A stretch of 64,000 bases of DNA from the NCBI GenBank assembly GCA_026399095.1, contig JAPLRP010000077.1:58048-122047 (forward strand), written 5' to 3'. The number at the start of each line of letters is the position of its first letter. Position 1 is the first letter of the stretch. The position numbers and the translations under genes are program-made. The notes beneath the pieces were generated by a model. It had not been told where the DNA came from and did no database searches. It saw nothing but the letters and a program-made list of their open reading frames with translations. Below are positions 19,719-29,260 of this stretch, piece after piece. This stretch comes from Methylococcales bacterium (GTDB lineage Bacteria > Pseudomonadota > Gammaproteobacteria > Methylococcales > Methylomonadaceae).

Positions 19719-21509
19719 GTGCATTCAAATCATACTTCGCCCAATTATACCTGGAGCAGCATCTACAAGATTGCATTAGAACACAAGAAAGCTTTAATTT
19801 ATTCAAATGTGATTGCAATTTTGGCGACTATAGCCAGTGTTCCGGTTCCCTTGTTAATGCCTTTACTGGTCGATGAGGTTTTATTGAACAAGCCGGGATT
19901 TGCAATTAGCTTTATAAATCCATTTTTTCCTCTGGAATGGCATCTCCCTGTTTTATATATTTCTGTCATTTTGGTTGCCAGTTTAATATTAAGAATTATT
20001 GCCAGCGTTTTTAATATTATTCAAGCCAGGTATTTTTCTTGTATAGCGAAAGATATTATTTTTCGTATGCGAAAAAATATGATTACTCATTTACAAACCA
20101 TTTCCATGTCTGAATATGAAAGTCTTGGAACAGGAACAGTGGTTAGTCATTTAGTAAAAGATTTGGACACAATCGATACCTTTATTGGCTCAACTGTTAG
20201 TAAGTTACTGGTGGCTGGTCTGACAATTATCGGAACGGCGGTGATTTTACTTTGGATGCACTGGCAGCTGGGTTTATTTATATTATTGCTAAATCCGGTG
20301 GTTATTTATTTTACGCGTGTGGTTGGCTCTCGCGTTAAGGATTTAAAATATAAGGAAAATTCTGCTTACGAAGTTTTTCAGCAATCACTGACGGAAACAT
20401 TGGAAGCAATTAATCAAATTCGCGCAAGTAACCGTGAGCATTATTATTGTAATCAATTGATTGAATCAGCGAGATCGGTTAAAGAATTTTCCGGGGCTTA
20501 TGCCTGGAAAAGTGATGCCGCTTCACGCTTAAGTTTTTTGGTTTTTCTGTTTGGGTTCGATATATTTCGCGCCTGCGCAATGTTGATGGTGTTTTATTCA
20601 GATTTAAGTATTGGTCAAATGCTGGCTGTATTTGGCTATCTTTGGTTTATGATGGCTCCAGTACAGGAAATTCTTGGAATTCAATATGCTTTTTATGCTG
20701 CGAAAGCAGCCCTATCAAGAATTAATCGATTGAATGCATTAAAACAAGAGCCTTACTATCCCCATCTTGAAAATCCGTTTTTGAATAAAAAAACAGTGGC
20801 AATTAGCGTTGATAATTTACACTTCAGTTACGGTGAAGAAAAAATACTTAACGGTATTAAATTAAAAATAAAAACCGGGGAAAAAGTAGCCTTGGTAGGG
20901 GCCAGTGGCGGAGGTAAATCTACTTTGATACAAACCTTGATTGGCTTATACATACCGTCTGAGGGTCGGATATCTTTTGACGGTGTTCCTATTGAACGTA
21001 TAGGGTTGGAAGTTGTTCGGGAAAACGTAGTAACTGTGCTACAACATCCTGTTCTTTTTAATGATACCATTCGTGCTAACCTTACCTTGGGCAAGCTCGT
21101 TAGTGATGCTGTATTATGGAAAGCGCTGGCTATTGCACAAATGGAAGATGCCGTTAAAGATTTGCCAAATGGTTTGAATACGATTGTCGGTCGTTTAGGG
21201 ATGAGACTTTCTGGTGGCCAGCGGCAACGAATGGCCATTGCTCGCATGATTGTAGCTAATCCAAAAGTGGTAATATTAGATGAAGCCACTTCTGCTTTGG
21301 ATAGTGAAACCGAGCATAATTTACATCAGGCAATGGCTGTTTTTTTGAAAGGCCGTACCACCATAATTATTGCTCATCGCTTGAGTGCCGTTAAGCAGGC
21401 TGATCATGTTTACGTTTTTGAACAGGGTGTGATTTGTGAGCAAGGTCGACATGACACGTTAATCAATCAAAATGGACTTTATGCCAAACTATATGGTGAG
21501 TATCAATAA
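19719..21509 (+). CDS. ABC exporter, fused permease and ATPase (MsbA/lipid A exporter-like)
   Basis: A 596-residue half-transporter: six membrane helices to about residue 330, then a nucleotide-binding domain with Walker A near 393 (GASGGGKST), signature LSGGQRQRM near 497, Walker B VVILDEATSALD near 517 and the H-loop IIAHRLS near 549. GTG start at 19719. The next genes do not indicate the substrate; lipid or peptide export are both possible. Confidence 0.9.
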   Translation: MHSNHTSPNYTWSSIYKIALEHKKALIYSNVIAILATIASVPVPLLMPLLVDEVLLNKPGFAISFINPFFPLEWHLPVLYISVILVASLILRIIASVFNIIQARYFSCIAKDIIFRMRKNMITHLQTISMSEYESLGTGTVVSHLVKDLDTIDTFIGSTVSKLLVAGLTIIGTAVILLWMHWQLGLFILLLNPVVIYFTRVVGSRVKDLKYKENSAYEVFQQSLTETLEAINQIRASNREHYYCNQLIESARSVKEFSGAYAWKSDAASRLSFLVFLFGFDIFRACAMLMVFYSDLSIGQMLAVFGYLWFMMAPVQEILGIQYAFYAAKAALSRINRLNALKQEPYYPHLENPFLNKKTVAISVDNLHFSYGEEKILNGIKLKIKTGEKVALVGASGGGKSTLIQTLIGLYIPSEGRISFDGVPIERIGLEVVRENVVTVLQHPVLFNDTIRANLTLGKLVSDAVLWKALAIAQMEDAVKDLPNGLNTIVGRLGMRLSGGQRQRMAIARMIVANPKVVILDEATSALDSETEHNLHQAMAVFLKGRTTIIIAHRLSAVKQADHVYVFEQGVICEQGRHDTLINQNGLYAKLYGEYQ

Positions 21510-21581
21510 AACAGGTACAAAACGTTCGACTCAGGGTAAATAACCTTGAACCTTTACTTTGTATTTCTAACCTGATTTTTT

Positions 21582-22415
21582 ATGACTGAACTTTACGATT
21601 TACACTGCCACTCGAATGCTTCTGATGGCGTACTCTCTCCAACTGAATTAGTTCAGCGAGCTCATCAACAAGGCGTTACCTCATTGGCTTTAACAGATCA
21701 CGATACCGTAGCAGGTTTACCGGAAGCGCAACGCTGTGCAACACTACTTGGCACGAAATTAATCGCGGGTATTGAGTTATCTACAAATTGGCAGAACAAA
21801 TGTTTTCATATAGTGGGTTTGGATATTGATCCAACTTATGCACCTTTGGCAGGAGCAACCCATAAATTGCAAAAAACACGCTTGGAGAGGGCTGAAAAAA
21901 TTGCCCTAAAATTGGAAAAGAAACGCATGCCGGGAGCGTTTGAGGCGGTAAAAAATGCAGCGGGTGAAGGCATGATTACCCGGACGCATTTTGCCGAGTT
22001 CTTGATATCACAAAATCATGTATCCACTCAACAGGAAGCGTTTGATCGTTACCTTGCCAAAGGCAAAGCCGCTTATGTGTCTACCTCTTGGGCCGAATTA
22101 GAAGTTGCCATCAATTGGATTACGGGTGCAGGTGGAATTGCTGTATTGGCACATCCATTACGCTATAAGCTGACGGCTAATTGGATGAAGCGGTTACTGA
22201 CTGAATTTAAGGCGGCTGGAGGACAGGGGATGGAAGTGATTACCAGTCGAATGAATGCCGATGAGATACGCATGGCCGCTGATTACGCAAGCCGTTTTGA
22301 TTTGGCCGGTTCAGTAGGGTCTGATTTTCATAATCAAGCTAATCCTTACGTAGAATTAGGACGGCTTGCACCTTTGCCCAAGAACATTAAACCAGTTTGG
22401 GAGTTGTTTGGTTAG
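21582..22415 (+). CDS. rnm: PHP-domain phosphoesterase (RNase AM / YciV family)
   Basis: A 277-residue PHP-fold metal hydrolase with the metal-binding motifs DLHCHSNASDG, ALTDHDTVAG, GIELST, VLAHPLRY and GSDFHNQ. Proteins of this length and motif set are E. coli YciV (RNase AM), which removes 5' nucleotides from short RNAs and hydrolyses 3',5'-bisphosphonucleotides such as pAp. The unit stands alone with a 70-base gap on each side. Confidence 0.85.
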   Translation: MTELYDLHCHSNASDGVLSPTELVQRAHQQGVTSLALTDHDTVAGLPEAQRCATLLGTKLIAGIELSTNWQNKCFHIVGLDIDPTYAPLAGATHKLQKTRLERAEKIALKLEKKRMPGAFEAVKNAAGEGMITRTHFAEFLISQNHVSTQQEAFDRYLAKGKAAYVSTSWAELEVAINWITGAGGIAVLAHPLRYKLTANWMKRLLTEFKAAGGQGMEVITSRMNADEIRMAADYASRFDLAGSVGSDFHNQANPYVELGRLAPLPKNIKPVWELFG

Positions 22416-22520
22416 TCATATTTCCTAGTCAAGTTTATTTCATCAGGATTCAGTTAAAGTCGTTTTATAGGGTTTTTATCAAAACTCTCATCAGCTAAGG
22501 TTTATCAAACATACAATATC

Positions 22521-23996
22521 ATGGGTATTCTAAAAAAACTTGCCTCCCAAACAGCCATTTACGGCATCAGCAGTATATTTGGTCGTTTTCTCAATTACCT
22601 GTTGGTGCCGCTTTATACCTATTATTTTTCGGCGGCCGAATATGGCGTGGTCTCAGAGTTTTATGCTTATGCCGGATTCTTTTCAGTTTTACTGTTATTT
22701 GGATTTGAGACGGGCTACTTTAGGTTTCGTGATAGGGATCATACCGGTAAGGATGTTGCTTATTCGACGGCGTTAATTTTTGTGGTTTTGGTTAATGTAG
22801 GCTTTTTTCTCACTATATTACTTATTAATTCAAGGCTTTCATCTGCGCTTAATTACGCTAATCATCCGGAATATGTGTTGTGTTTTACCTTGATTTTAAC
22901 CTTGGATGCGATCGCCTCTATTCCGTTTGCCCGTTTACGGGCTGAAGACAAGGCTTTTCGTTTCGCAGGAATCAAGATAACAGAGATATTAATAACGGTA
23001 TTACTCAGCCTGTTTTTTATTATTTATTGCCCTAAGGTTTACGCGGAAAATTCGCAATCCTGGGTAAGCAAAATTTACTTTCCAGCGATTGGCATTGGCT
23101 ATATTTTTATAGCCAACTTGATTGCCAGCGTCTTTAAATTCTTGTTACTTTCACCCCAATTAAAAGGTTTGGCTTGGGGTTTTGACTGGAAGCTGTTTGG
23201 CAGAATGATTCGCTACTCGCTCCCTATGGTGGTGATCGGTTTTGCCGGGATAATTAATGAAATGCTGGATCGTGCTTTGCTAAAATACTTGTTGCCTTAT
23301 GATGTGCAGACCAATATGAAGATGCTGGGTATTTATAGCGCCTGTTACAAACTATCAATTTTGATGTCGTTGTTTATTCAAGCATTCCGGTATGCAGCTG
23401 AACCTTTTTTCTTTGCTTATTCAGGCAATAGCGACGCACGGATTGTTTACGCTAAAGTGCTTAAGTTTTTTGTTATTTTCTGCGTATTCATCTTTTTATT
23501 GGTGACCTTGTTTATCGATTTCTTTAAGTATTTTGTCGGCGATGAATTTCGTGCCGGACTTGAAGTCGTGCCGATCTTATTGCTGGCTAATTTGTTTTTG
23601 GGTATCTATGTTAATCTGTCGATCTGGTACAAGTTAACTGATCGTACCTTGTTGGGTGCTTTTGTGTCTTTGTCGGGTGCAGTGTTGACAATTGTACTTA
23701 ATGTCTGGTGGATACCGCTCTTAGGTTATGAGGGTTCAGCTTGGGCGACGCTAGCCTGTTATGCCAGCATGGCGATAGTCTCTTATTTGCTGGGGCGTCA
23801 TTATTATCCGGTTGCTTACGATGTTAAGCGGATATTGGGTTATATTGCTTTAGGGGGGGCTTTGTATTTTGTACGTATAGAATTACCGTTAGGCACTGAC
23901 TGGCAACAGTCGTGGTTATTATCAACCGAATTAATCGCGCTTTATCTATTGGTAACTCTGCTTTTTGAGAGGCGTCAATTCAAGGTAGTTATTTAA
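22521..23996 (+). CDS. Oligosaccharide flippase-type membrane protein (Wzx-like)
   Basis: A 491-residue protein with about 12-14 hydrophobic segments of the polysaccharide transport (PST/MOP) superfamily: LASQTAIYGISSIFGRFLNYLLVPLYTYYFSAAEYGVVSE is the family's amino end. It would flip lipid-linked glycans across the inner membrane. No glycosyltransferases are next to it, so its substrate is unknown. Confidence 0.85.
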   Translation: MGILKKLASQTAIYGISSIFGRFLNYLLVPLYTYYFSAAEYGVVSEFYAYAGFFSVLLLFGFETGYFRFRDRDHTGKDVAYSTALIFVVLVNVGFFLTILLINSRLSSALNYANHPEYVLCFTLILTLDAIASIPFARLRAEDKAFRFAGIKITEILITVLLSLFFIIYCPKVYAENSQSWVSKIYFPAIGIGYIFIANLIASVFKFLLLSPQLKGLAWGFDWKLFGRMIRYSLPMVVIGFAGIINEMLDRALLKYLLPYDVQTNMKMLGIYSACYKLSILMSLFIQAFRYAAEPFFFAYSGNSDARIVYAKVLKFFVIFCVFIFLLVTLFIDFFKYFVGDEFRAGLEVVPILLLANLFLGIYVNLSIWYKLTDRTLLGAFVSLSGAVLTIVLNVWWIPLLGYEGSAWATLACYASMAIVSYLLGRHYYPVAYDVKRILGYIALGGALYFVRIELPLGTDWQQSWLLSTELIALYLLVTLLFERRQFKVVI

Positions 23997-24076
23997 GGGT
24001 TAAAAGTTGTCACATTTTTGACGCGGTCTAAATGTTAAAATGATAGCTGTTTTCTTGATGCAAACATTAACTACTT

Positions 24077-25165
24077 ATGCCTAACAATCTGCAAATAAAT
24101 TCTAAACGTGTTGGTGGGCTCTTTTTGCTGGTATTAGGTGGCTGGGTTTTACACAGCTTTCTCGTATCGTTAGTTTGGGCAGTCGTACTGGCAATTTCAA
24201 CCTGGCCCGTTTATCAACGGCTATTGGCTTCTAATGAGCTGCATGGAAAGATGACTTGGGTGGCTTGGGGGCTTACTTTATTGATGGGTGCGATCATTAT
24301 TGCACCTTTGGGCTACGGCTTCAGTCGCCTGATGCAAGAGGCTGAAGCACTGCGTCAACTTCTTTCAGATGCACAAAGGTTCGGTGTACCAGCCCCGCCA
24401 TGGCTGGAAACTTTTCCAATAGTAGGTGGTCGGGTTGCAGAAAAATGGATGGCGCTATTGGGTAGTTCACAGGCCGTTAAAGAGTCTTTAAATGGCTTAG
24501 GCAGTGGCAGTATGTTTAATTTTACCAAAGACTTTGCTGGCCAAATGGTACAGCGCTTCTTTGGCTTTCTGATTATTCTTTTGGCGCTTCTTTTTGTTTA
24601 TCAACATGGTGATAGCCTGGGGCGTCAGGTACTGGCGAGTAGTCGCAAGGTATTCGGTGAAAAGGGCTTTCTCTATACAGTGCACGCTACATCGGCAGTG
24701 CGTGCTACGGTCAATGGAATGATGTTGATTGGGCTGGGTAAAGGCTTGTTGTTGGGGGGGGCTTATGCCTTTGTCGGTTTAAGTAATCCGGCTATATTGG
24801 GCGCACTGACAGGTGTTTTTGCCATGATTCCTTTTGCGGCCAAATTAATCTTTGGTCTTTGTTCCTTGGTATTGGTGGCGCAGGGTCATATTGTCGAGGG
24901 TGGCGGGTTATTTGTTTACGGTATGATTCTTACCCTGATTGCAGATAATTATATACGTCCGGCGTTAATCGGTGGCGCCGTCAAGTTGCCGTTTATTTGG
25001 ACGTTGCTGGGCATTTTTGGCGGTATGGAGACTTTTGGCTTACTGGGATTGTTTTTGGGGCCTACATTAATGGCGGTGTTGATGTCGATCTGGCGGGATT
25101 GGATTGGTGACTTAAAGATGGATGAGAGTAACGATCCACTAAAACATATCGAATTAACTAGGTAG
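24077..25165 (+). CDS. AI-2E family transporter (YdiK/PerM-like)
   Basis: A 362-residue membrane protein with the family's paired N-terminal helices and the C-terminal block SNPAILGALTGVFAMIPF followed by ADNYIRPALIGGAVKLPFIWTLLGIFGGMETFGLLGLFLGP. Some members export autoinducer-2 and others are Na+/H+ antiporters; the substrate here is not known. Confidence 0.85.
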   Translation: MPNNLQINSKRVGGLFLLVLGGWVLHSFLVSLVWAVVLAISTWPVYQRLLASNELHGKMTWVAWGLTLLMGAIIIAPLGYGFSRLMQEAEALRQLLSDAQRFGVPAPPWLETFPIVGGRVAEKWMALLGSSQAVKESLNGLGSGSMFNFTKDFAGQMVQRFFGFLIILLALLFVYQHGDSLGRQVLASSRKVFGEKGFLYTVHATSAVRATVNGMMLIGLGKGLLLGGAYAFVGLSNPAILGALTGVFAMIPFAAKLIFGLCSLVLVAQGHIVEGGGLFVYGMILTLIADNYIRPALIGGAVKLPFIWTLLGIFGGMETFGLLGLFLGPTLMAVLMSIWRDWIGDLKMDESNDPLKHIELTR

Positions 25166-25219
25166 AATTTTGTTAAAAGACAGGATGTTAATGTCAATCG
25201 AGATATTTTAGGTGATAAA

Positions 25220-25248
25220 AAGCCCACATTAAGCGGGCTTGTTGAGCA
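25220..25248. terminator. Terminator between convergent genes
   Basis: AAGCCC and GGGCTT arms around ACATTAAGC, with T-rich sequence on both sides (T run beginning about nine bases after the stem on plus, directly after the stem on minus). It likely ends transcripts of the AI-2E gene and perhaps of bepA. Confidence 0.7.
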
Positions 25249-25566
25249 TTTTTATTATTTTTATAGTAGCTGTAATCGGTACAACTTAACTCAAGTAGTG
25301 TTACTCTTTATTATTTTTATATACGAGTCACTAATGACTCTCCCCCCCCCCCTCTTTTAACTAGTTGGTACACTAGTTTAGCTGATAAAAGCTGTAGCGT
25401 ATTATACTCAAAAATTTATTAGCGCCTATAAATAAAAAGGTTTTTTAAAGAAAAAATAATAGTTTTTAAAATGAATAATAAATACAGTCAATTATATTGC
25501 TTTATTAGAATCTGATAAGCAAAATAAAGGGCAATGAGTGCCTCTTGAAATGGCCAAAAATTGCAT
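25249..25566. repeat. Intergenic run of 11 C flanked by inverted repeats
   Basis: The 318-base gap has a homopolymer of eleven C at 25342-25352. To its left is GAGTCA-CTAA-TGACTC (25325-25340), to its right AACTAGT and ACTAGTT (25359-25378). No coding frame. It sits between the 3' ends of two convergent genes, so a direct effect on a promoter is unlikely. Confidence 0.7.
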
Positions 25567-27117
25567 TTACCTGTTTTGCCTTGCCAGTTGCTCTTGATAC
25601 AAGAAAAAGTTAAGTCGTTCGCTAAGAATTGAGGACAGTTGAAAGTTTAGTCCTTTTGATTCTTGTGCCAACCGTATTTGCAAAATAGCATCTTGGGTTT
25701 GTCCCATTGCATAGTAATATTCAGCAAGATAGCGATGTGATTCCGCTGGTTGGTTTAAATTACTATAAACTTGCGCCAATAATTGCCAATAAATTGGTAA
25801 TTGCTGGGTTTTAGGATTAAGTGAGAATAGGTTTTTTCGCGCCAGATCGGTTTTTCCGGCTTTTAACAAAGTACTGATATATTCAAGTTTAATGGCTGAG
25901 TTGTGCGGAAATTGCTCAATTAGTTTTTTATAGCGCTCAAGAGCCGTCGTGTAGTTTTTGGATTCAAGAGCGCAACGTGCAAGTGCCGCTGAGTATTGGG
26001 GTTGCTCTGGATATTGATGTGTCAGTGATTGAAATATCGTTTCAGCTTCTTTGTATTTTTGTCCATTAAGCGCAATTAACCCCAGTCCATATTGTGCAAC
26101 GGTTTTTTGCTCGATTGTTCCTTGCGTTATTTTGGCTTGAAAATATTTGTTGGCTTCGACCGGATCATTGGTAGTTATAACCCGAATTTTTGCTTTGGTT
26201 AATTGATAGCCCAATGAGTCGGAATACTGTTTATAAGGATAGGTTTCTGCGCGTCCACGAGTATCAGAAATGCGTGAAGCAGTGACAGGATGGGTTCTTA
26301 AAAATTCTGGTATGGCCTGTCCATAATAGCGGGTAGATTGTTGTAAGCGTTCAAAAAATGTTGGCATACTGCGTGGGTCCAGTTGAGAGGCTGCCAAGGT
26401 TTGCATGCCAACTCGGTCAGCTTCTTCTTCATTTTCACGGGTAAAATCAATCTGAAACTGAACGTTACCGGCTTGTATAGCCATAATCGCAGCTTGTCCC
26501 ATGGCAGGTGATTGTGTACCCAATAAAATAGCGGCCAGAGTCGCTGCTGCCGTAGGGATGGATAAACGACCCGCTGCTTCTGCGGCACGGAATAAATGCC
26601 TTTGGGTAACGTGAGCTATTTCGTGCCCCATTACTGAAGCCAATTCACTTTCTGCTTCGGTAATTAAAATCAACCCGGAGTTAACGCCAATATAACCACC
26701 AGGGCCGGCAAAAGCATTGATATCATTTTCCATGACGACAAAAAAATGAAAGGGATGGCCGGGCGCATCACTATTAGCGACTAGTTTTTGTCCGAGTGAT
26801 TCAATATATTCCTGGATTTCAGCGTCTTCGTTAATAGTGCTCTGGGTATGTAGATATCTAAAAAAGGCTTCGCCAAATTCTGTTTCTTCGGCAGGAGTGA
26901 TAAGTGTTCCCGAAGAATCCCCCATGTCAGGTAAATCTATTTTTTTAATCTCGGATGTATTTTGTTCAGGCGCGCTAATATTCTGGCCGCCAAATATATC
27001 TTGTTGTTGCGTAGCCAAACTTTTATTGGTCACAATAACCTCTTGCTCATTAGCTTGCTGTGGCGCAGAGAAAAGGGCAAGGCTTAATGCCAGTGATATA
27101 GAAGTGGGTTTAAGCAT
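25567..27117 (-). CDS. bepA: Periplasmic M48 metalloprotease/chaperone BepA with TPR domain
   Basis: A 516-residue secreted protein: signal peptide in the first 22 residues, M48 protease domain with the zinc motif HEIAH at 165-169 and ENEEEADRVG as third-ligand segment, and TPR-like helices from about residue 310 to the end. BepA helps assemble or degrade LptD and other outer-membrane proteins. Confidence 0.9.
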   Translation of the reverse strand: MLKPTSISLALSLALFSAPQQANEQEVIVTNKSLATQQQDIFGGQNISAPEQNTSEIKKIDLPDMGDSSGTLITPAEETEFGEAFFRYLHTQSTINEDAEIQEYIESLGQKLVANSDAPGHPFHFFVVMENDINAFAGPGGYIGVNSGLILITEAESELASVMGHEIAHVTQRHLFRAAEAAGRLSIPTAAATLAAILLGTQSPAMGQAAIMAIQAGNVQFQIDFTRENEEEADRVGMQTLAASQLDPRSMPTFFERLQQSTRYYGQAIPEFLRTHPVTASRISDTRGRAETYPYKQYSDSLGYQLTKAKIRVITTNDPVEANKYFQAKITQGTIEQKTVAQYGLGLIALNGQKYKEAETIFQSLTHQYPEQPQYSAALARCALESKNYTTALERYKKLIEQFPHNSAIKLEYISTLLKAGKTDLARKNLFSLNPKTQQLPIYWQLLAQVYSNLNQPAESHRYLAEYYYAMGQTQDAILQIRLAQESKGLNFQLSSILSERLNFFLYQEQLARQNR

Positions 27118-27241
27118 GTTGACTCAGTGAGTGAAATAATTTAGTAATTAATACAGCAAAGGATTAGTTATTCATAATAGAATATCGTTATTTATTATAA
27201 AACACCTCAAATAAACCCACTAAACAAAATGCCGCTTTAAA

Positions 27242-27631
27242 ATGAAATTTGCCATTCAAGTTAATAGTAGTCCTTATCAGTCGCAGGTTAGTTGCACGGC
27301 TTATCAGTTTATAAATGCTGTCTTGGCGCAGGGTCATGAAGTATTTCGGGTGTTCTTTTATAATGAGGGTGTTTTTCAGGCCTTCAAGTATGCAACGCCT
27401 CCTGATGATGAGTTTCAAATAACATCGCAATGGACAGAATTGGCAGGAAGTCATCAAATTGATTTGGTTGTTTGTATATCTGCAGCTCAAAGACGCGGTT
27501 TATTATGTTCTGATGAAGCCAAAAGGCAAGGTAAACTGGATGATGATCTGGCCGAGGGTTTTCGTATATCCGGTTTGGGGCAATGGGTTGAAGCGACCCT
27601 TGAAGCGGATCGATTTATTGTCTTTGGATAA
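27242..27631 (+). CDS. tusD: Sulfur relay protein TusD (DsrE family)
   Basis: A 129-residue sulfurtransferase with the active cysteine at position 78 (DLVVCISAAQRRGLL), the same place as in E. coli TusD. In E. coli TusBCD takes sulfur from TusA to TusE for 2-thiouridine of tRNA; in sulfur oxidisers the DsrEFH version serves oxidation. Directly followed by tusC after 3 bases. It is divergent from bepA. Confidence 0.9.
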   Translation: MKFAIQVNSSPYQSQVSCTAYQFINAVLAQGHEVFRVFFYNEGVFQAFKYATPPDDEFQITSQWTELAGSHQIDLVVCISAAQRRGLLCSDEAKRQGKLDDDLAEGFRISGLGQWVEATLEADRFIVFG

Positions 27632-27634
27632 TTC

Positions 27635-27994
27635 ATGATGAAAACTTATTTATTTATTTTAAGAAAACCGGCACATAGTGGTGCTTATGTTCAGGAAATA
27701 CTGGATATAATCCTTACAACTGCCGCTTTTGATCAAAAAGTGAGTCTGTTATTATTGGATGATGGTGTGTTTCATTTGAAAAAAAACCAACAGCCAGAAA
27801 GCGTAGGCATGAAAGATACGGCCGCTATTTTTAAGGCATTAACGTTATACGATGTTAATGATATTTATGTCGAAGAAGACTCTATGCAGGAGCGAGGCCT
27901 GCAGGTTTCTGATTTAGACTTATCCGTTAATACGGTTAAACGAAAACAGGTTGCCGGTTTGTTAAAACGTTTTGACGTTGTGTTGGCGGCTTAG
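27635..27994 (+). CDS. tusC: Sulfur relay protein TusC (DsrF family)
   Basis: A 119-residue partner of TusD with the pattern LLLDDGVFHLKKNQQPESVGMKDTAAIFKALTLYDVNDI. TusC lacks a catalytic cysteine in the usual place. No tusB/dsrH gene follows; the next gene is a convergent lipocalin, so the third subunit must be elsewhere or missing. Confidence 0.88.
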   Translation: MMKTYLFILRKPAHSGAYVQEILDIILTTAAFDQKVSLLLLDDGVFHLKKNQQPESVGMKDTAAIFKALTLYDVNDIYVEEDSMQERGLQVSDLDLSVNTVKRKQVAGLLKRFDVVLAA

Positions 27995-28036
27995 TCTGCT
28001 TACAAGTTGCATATCAACGGAAAAAGTAGTCATAAA

Positions 28037-28558
28037 CTAATCTTGATTAACAAAGATAAGTTTATCAGTCTCAAAGCCGGCTAGCTTTGCTTCTTGAATT
28101 AAAGACTCCAATGTTGCTTTTGGTAATTGTTTAGTGCGAGATAATATCCAGAAATAAGACTTGTCTGGGCCACTGATCATGGCGTAGCTATAGTCTTTTT
28201 TATCAAGATCAAAAATATTATACCCACCATAGAAAGGTCCGAAAAAAGAAACTTTGAGTCTGCCTTGGTCAGGTTGATCAATAAAATAGGCTTTTCCTTC
28301 CGCTTCTTCCCACTTGCCTTTAGCTTCATTCCAGCCCTTATTGATCACTTTTACACCACCGTCAGGTCGAAGTGAATAGGTTGCTGAAATTTTATTCAAA
28401 CCCCGTTCGAATCGATGGTCCAGTCTTGCTATCTCGTACCATGTTCCTAGATAGCGATTAACTTCAAAACCATCAACGGCCTTGATACCTTCAGGGATAC
28501 CAGTGCAACCGAATAGCAACGGTATCATTAAAACAAGCAATATAAACAGTTTTTTCAT
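28037..28558 (-). CDS. blc: Bacterial lipocalin Blc, outer-membrane lipoprotein
   Basis: A 173-residue lipoprotein with lipobox LLFGC (cysteine 18) and lipocalin motifs NRYLGTWYEIARLDHRFERGL and the C-terminal YFWILSRTKQL. It binds fatty acids or lysophospholipids and is usually a stress or membrane-repair protein. It is downstream of a novel membrane protein on the same strand. Lipocalins of this type recur in light-induced LitR/MerR gene sets of other gammaproteobacteria, which fits the operator at 29261. Confidence 0.9.
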   Translation of the reverse strand: MKKLFILLVLMIPLLFGCTGIPEGIKAVDGFEVNRYLGTWYEIARLDHRFERGLNKISATYSLRPDGGVKVINKGWNEAKGKWEEAEGKAYFIDQPDQGRLKVSFFGPFYGGYNIFDLDKKDYSYAMISGPDKSYFWILSRTKQLPKATLESLIQEAKLAGFETDKLIFVNQD

Positions 28559-28632
28559 AAGGGCAAGTTAGTAGCATGAGTCAATTAAAGAACTATAATG
28601 GGGTCAGAAAATTTTTTGATTTGTCATAGCTA

Positions 28633-29064
28633 TTATTCTGATCGATTCCTTGAACTGTCAGTATAGTTCTTTTTTTCTATATCAATCACCACGCCAAACA
28701 AAATATGTGAGATTCCTGTGTATAGAAAAAACAGCGGGAAACTGTCATCAATCTCTATAGAATTAATATCGCCATAGAATTCCATAGATCCGATCATTAA
28801 GATAAGGAAAAATCCAACAGGTATCATTACTCTAAAGTTTTTCCTAAAATAACAGTAAAGTAAAATTACAATCTCGGTTATTGCGAGATACACCATTATC
28901 ATCCGTAAATTGTTGTCCAAGGCCCCATAAAGATCTTCGTTGAAAGCGAATAATGAATAGTTGTCTGATACGGATAAAGAACAGCCTGCCAACAATACGA
29001 TTACAGAAAGATAGAAATTAGCTTCAAGCAGAAATTTGATGCTTTTAAATGCTTTAAATTCCAT
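28633..29064 (-). CDS. Hypothetical small membrane protein, four predicted helices
   Basis: 143 residues, family not recognised. Hydrophobic segments are near residues 12-30 (ANFYLSVIVLLAGC), 53-70 (MIMVYLAITEIVILLYCYF), 77-92 (VMIPVGFFLILMIGS) and 108-125 (FPLFFLYTGISHILFGVVID), with a charged tail. It follows a leader that contains a terminator-like hairpin 21 bases before the ATG. Upstream lies the putative CarH/LitR-type operator. It is probably cotranscribed with blc (74-base gap). Confidence 0.65.
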   Translation of the reverse strand: MEFKAFKSIKFLLEANFYLSVIVLLAGCSLSVSDNYSLFAFNEDLYGALDNNLRMIMVYLAITEIVILLYCYFRKNFRVMIPVGFFLILMIGSMEFYGDINSIEIDDSFPLFFLYTGISHILFGVVIDIEKKNYTDSSRNRSE

Positions 29065-29260
29065 AAAGAACCACCCTAAAAAAAGACCCTCCCTTAAACT
29101 AACCGGGAGGGTTTATAGAGGAGGATGTTGAGTATTTTCTTAAGTAAAAAAACCTAAACTTAAGAATTAATACAAATTGTGAGTAAAATTAAAACCATTT
29201 AACAGGTCGATTACTTAAAGTTTAACTTACCCGTCAAAAGTTGCTTTGTCAAACTATAGC
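29065..29260 (-). other. Leader and spacer of the divergent lipocalin/epimerase block
   Basis: The gap between the divergent start codons is 343 bases. The minus-strand side holds a TTGACA (29246-29251) followed 17 bases on by TAAGTT, a weak candidate promoter, then about 150 bases of AT-rich leader that ends in the hairpin at 29086-29112. The remaining plus-strand side from 29278 leads to the epimerase gene and has no further feature I can name. Confidence 0.4.
29086..29112 (-). terminator. Terminator-like hairpin inside a 5' leader
   Basis: On the minus strand, perfect arms ACCCTCCC and GGGAGGGT are followed by CTTTTTTTA, the form of an intrinsic terminator. No gene ends here on that strand; instead the hairpin lies 21 bases upstream of the start codon of the hypothetical membrane protein. 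It may be an attenuator or block read-through from a remote promoter. Confidence 0.75.
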
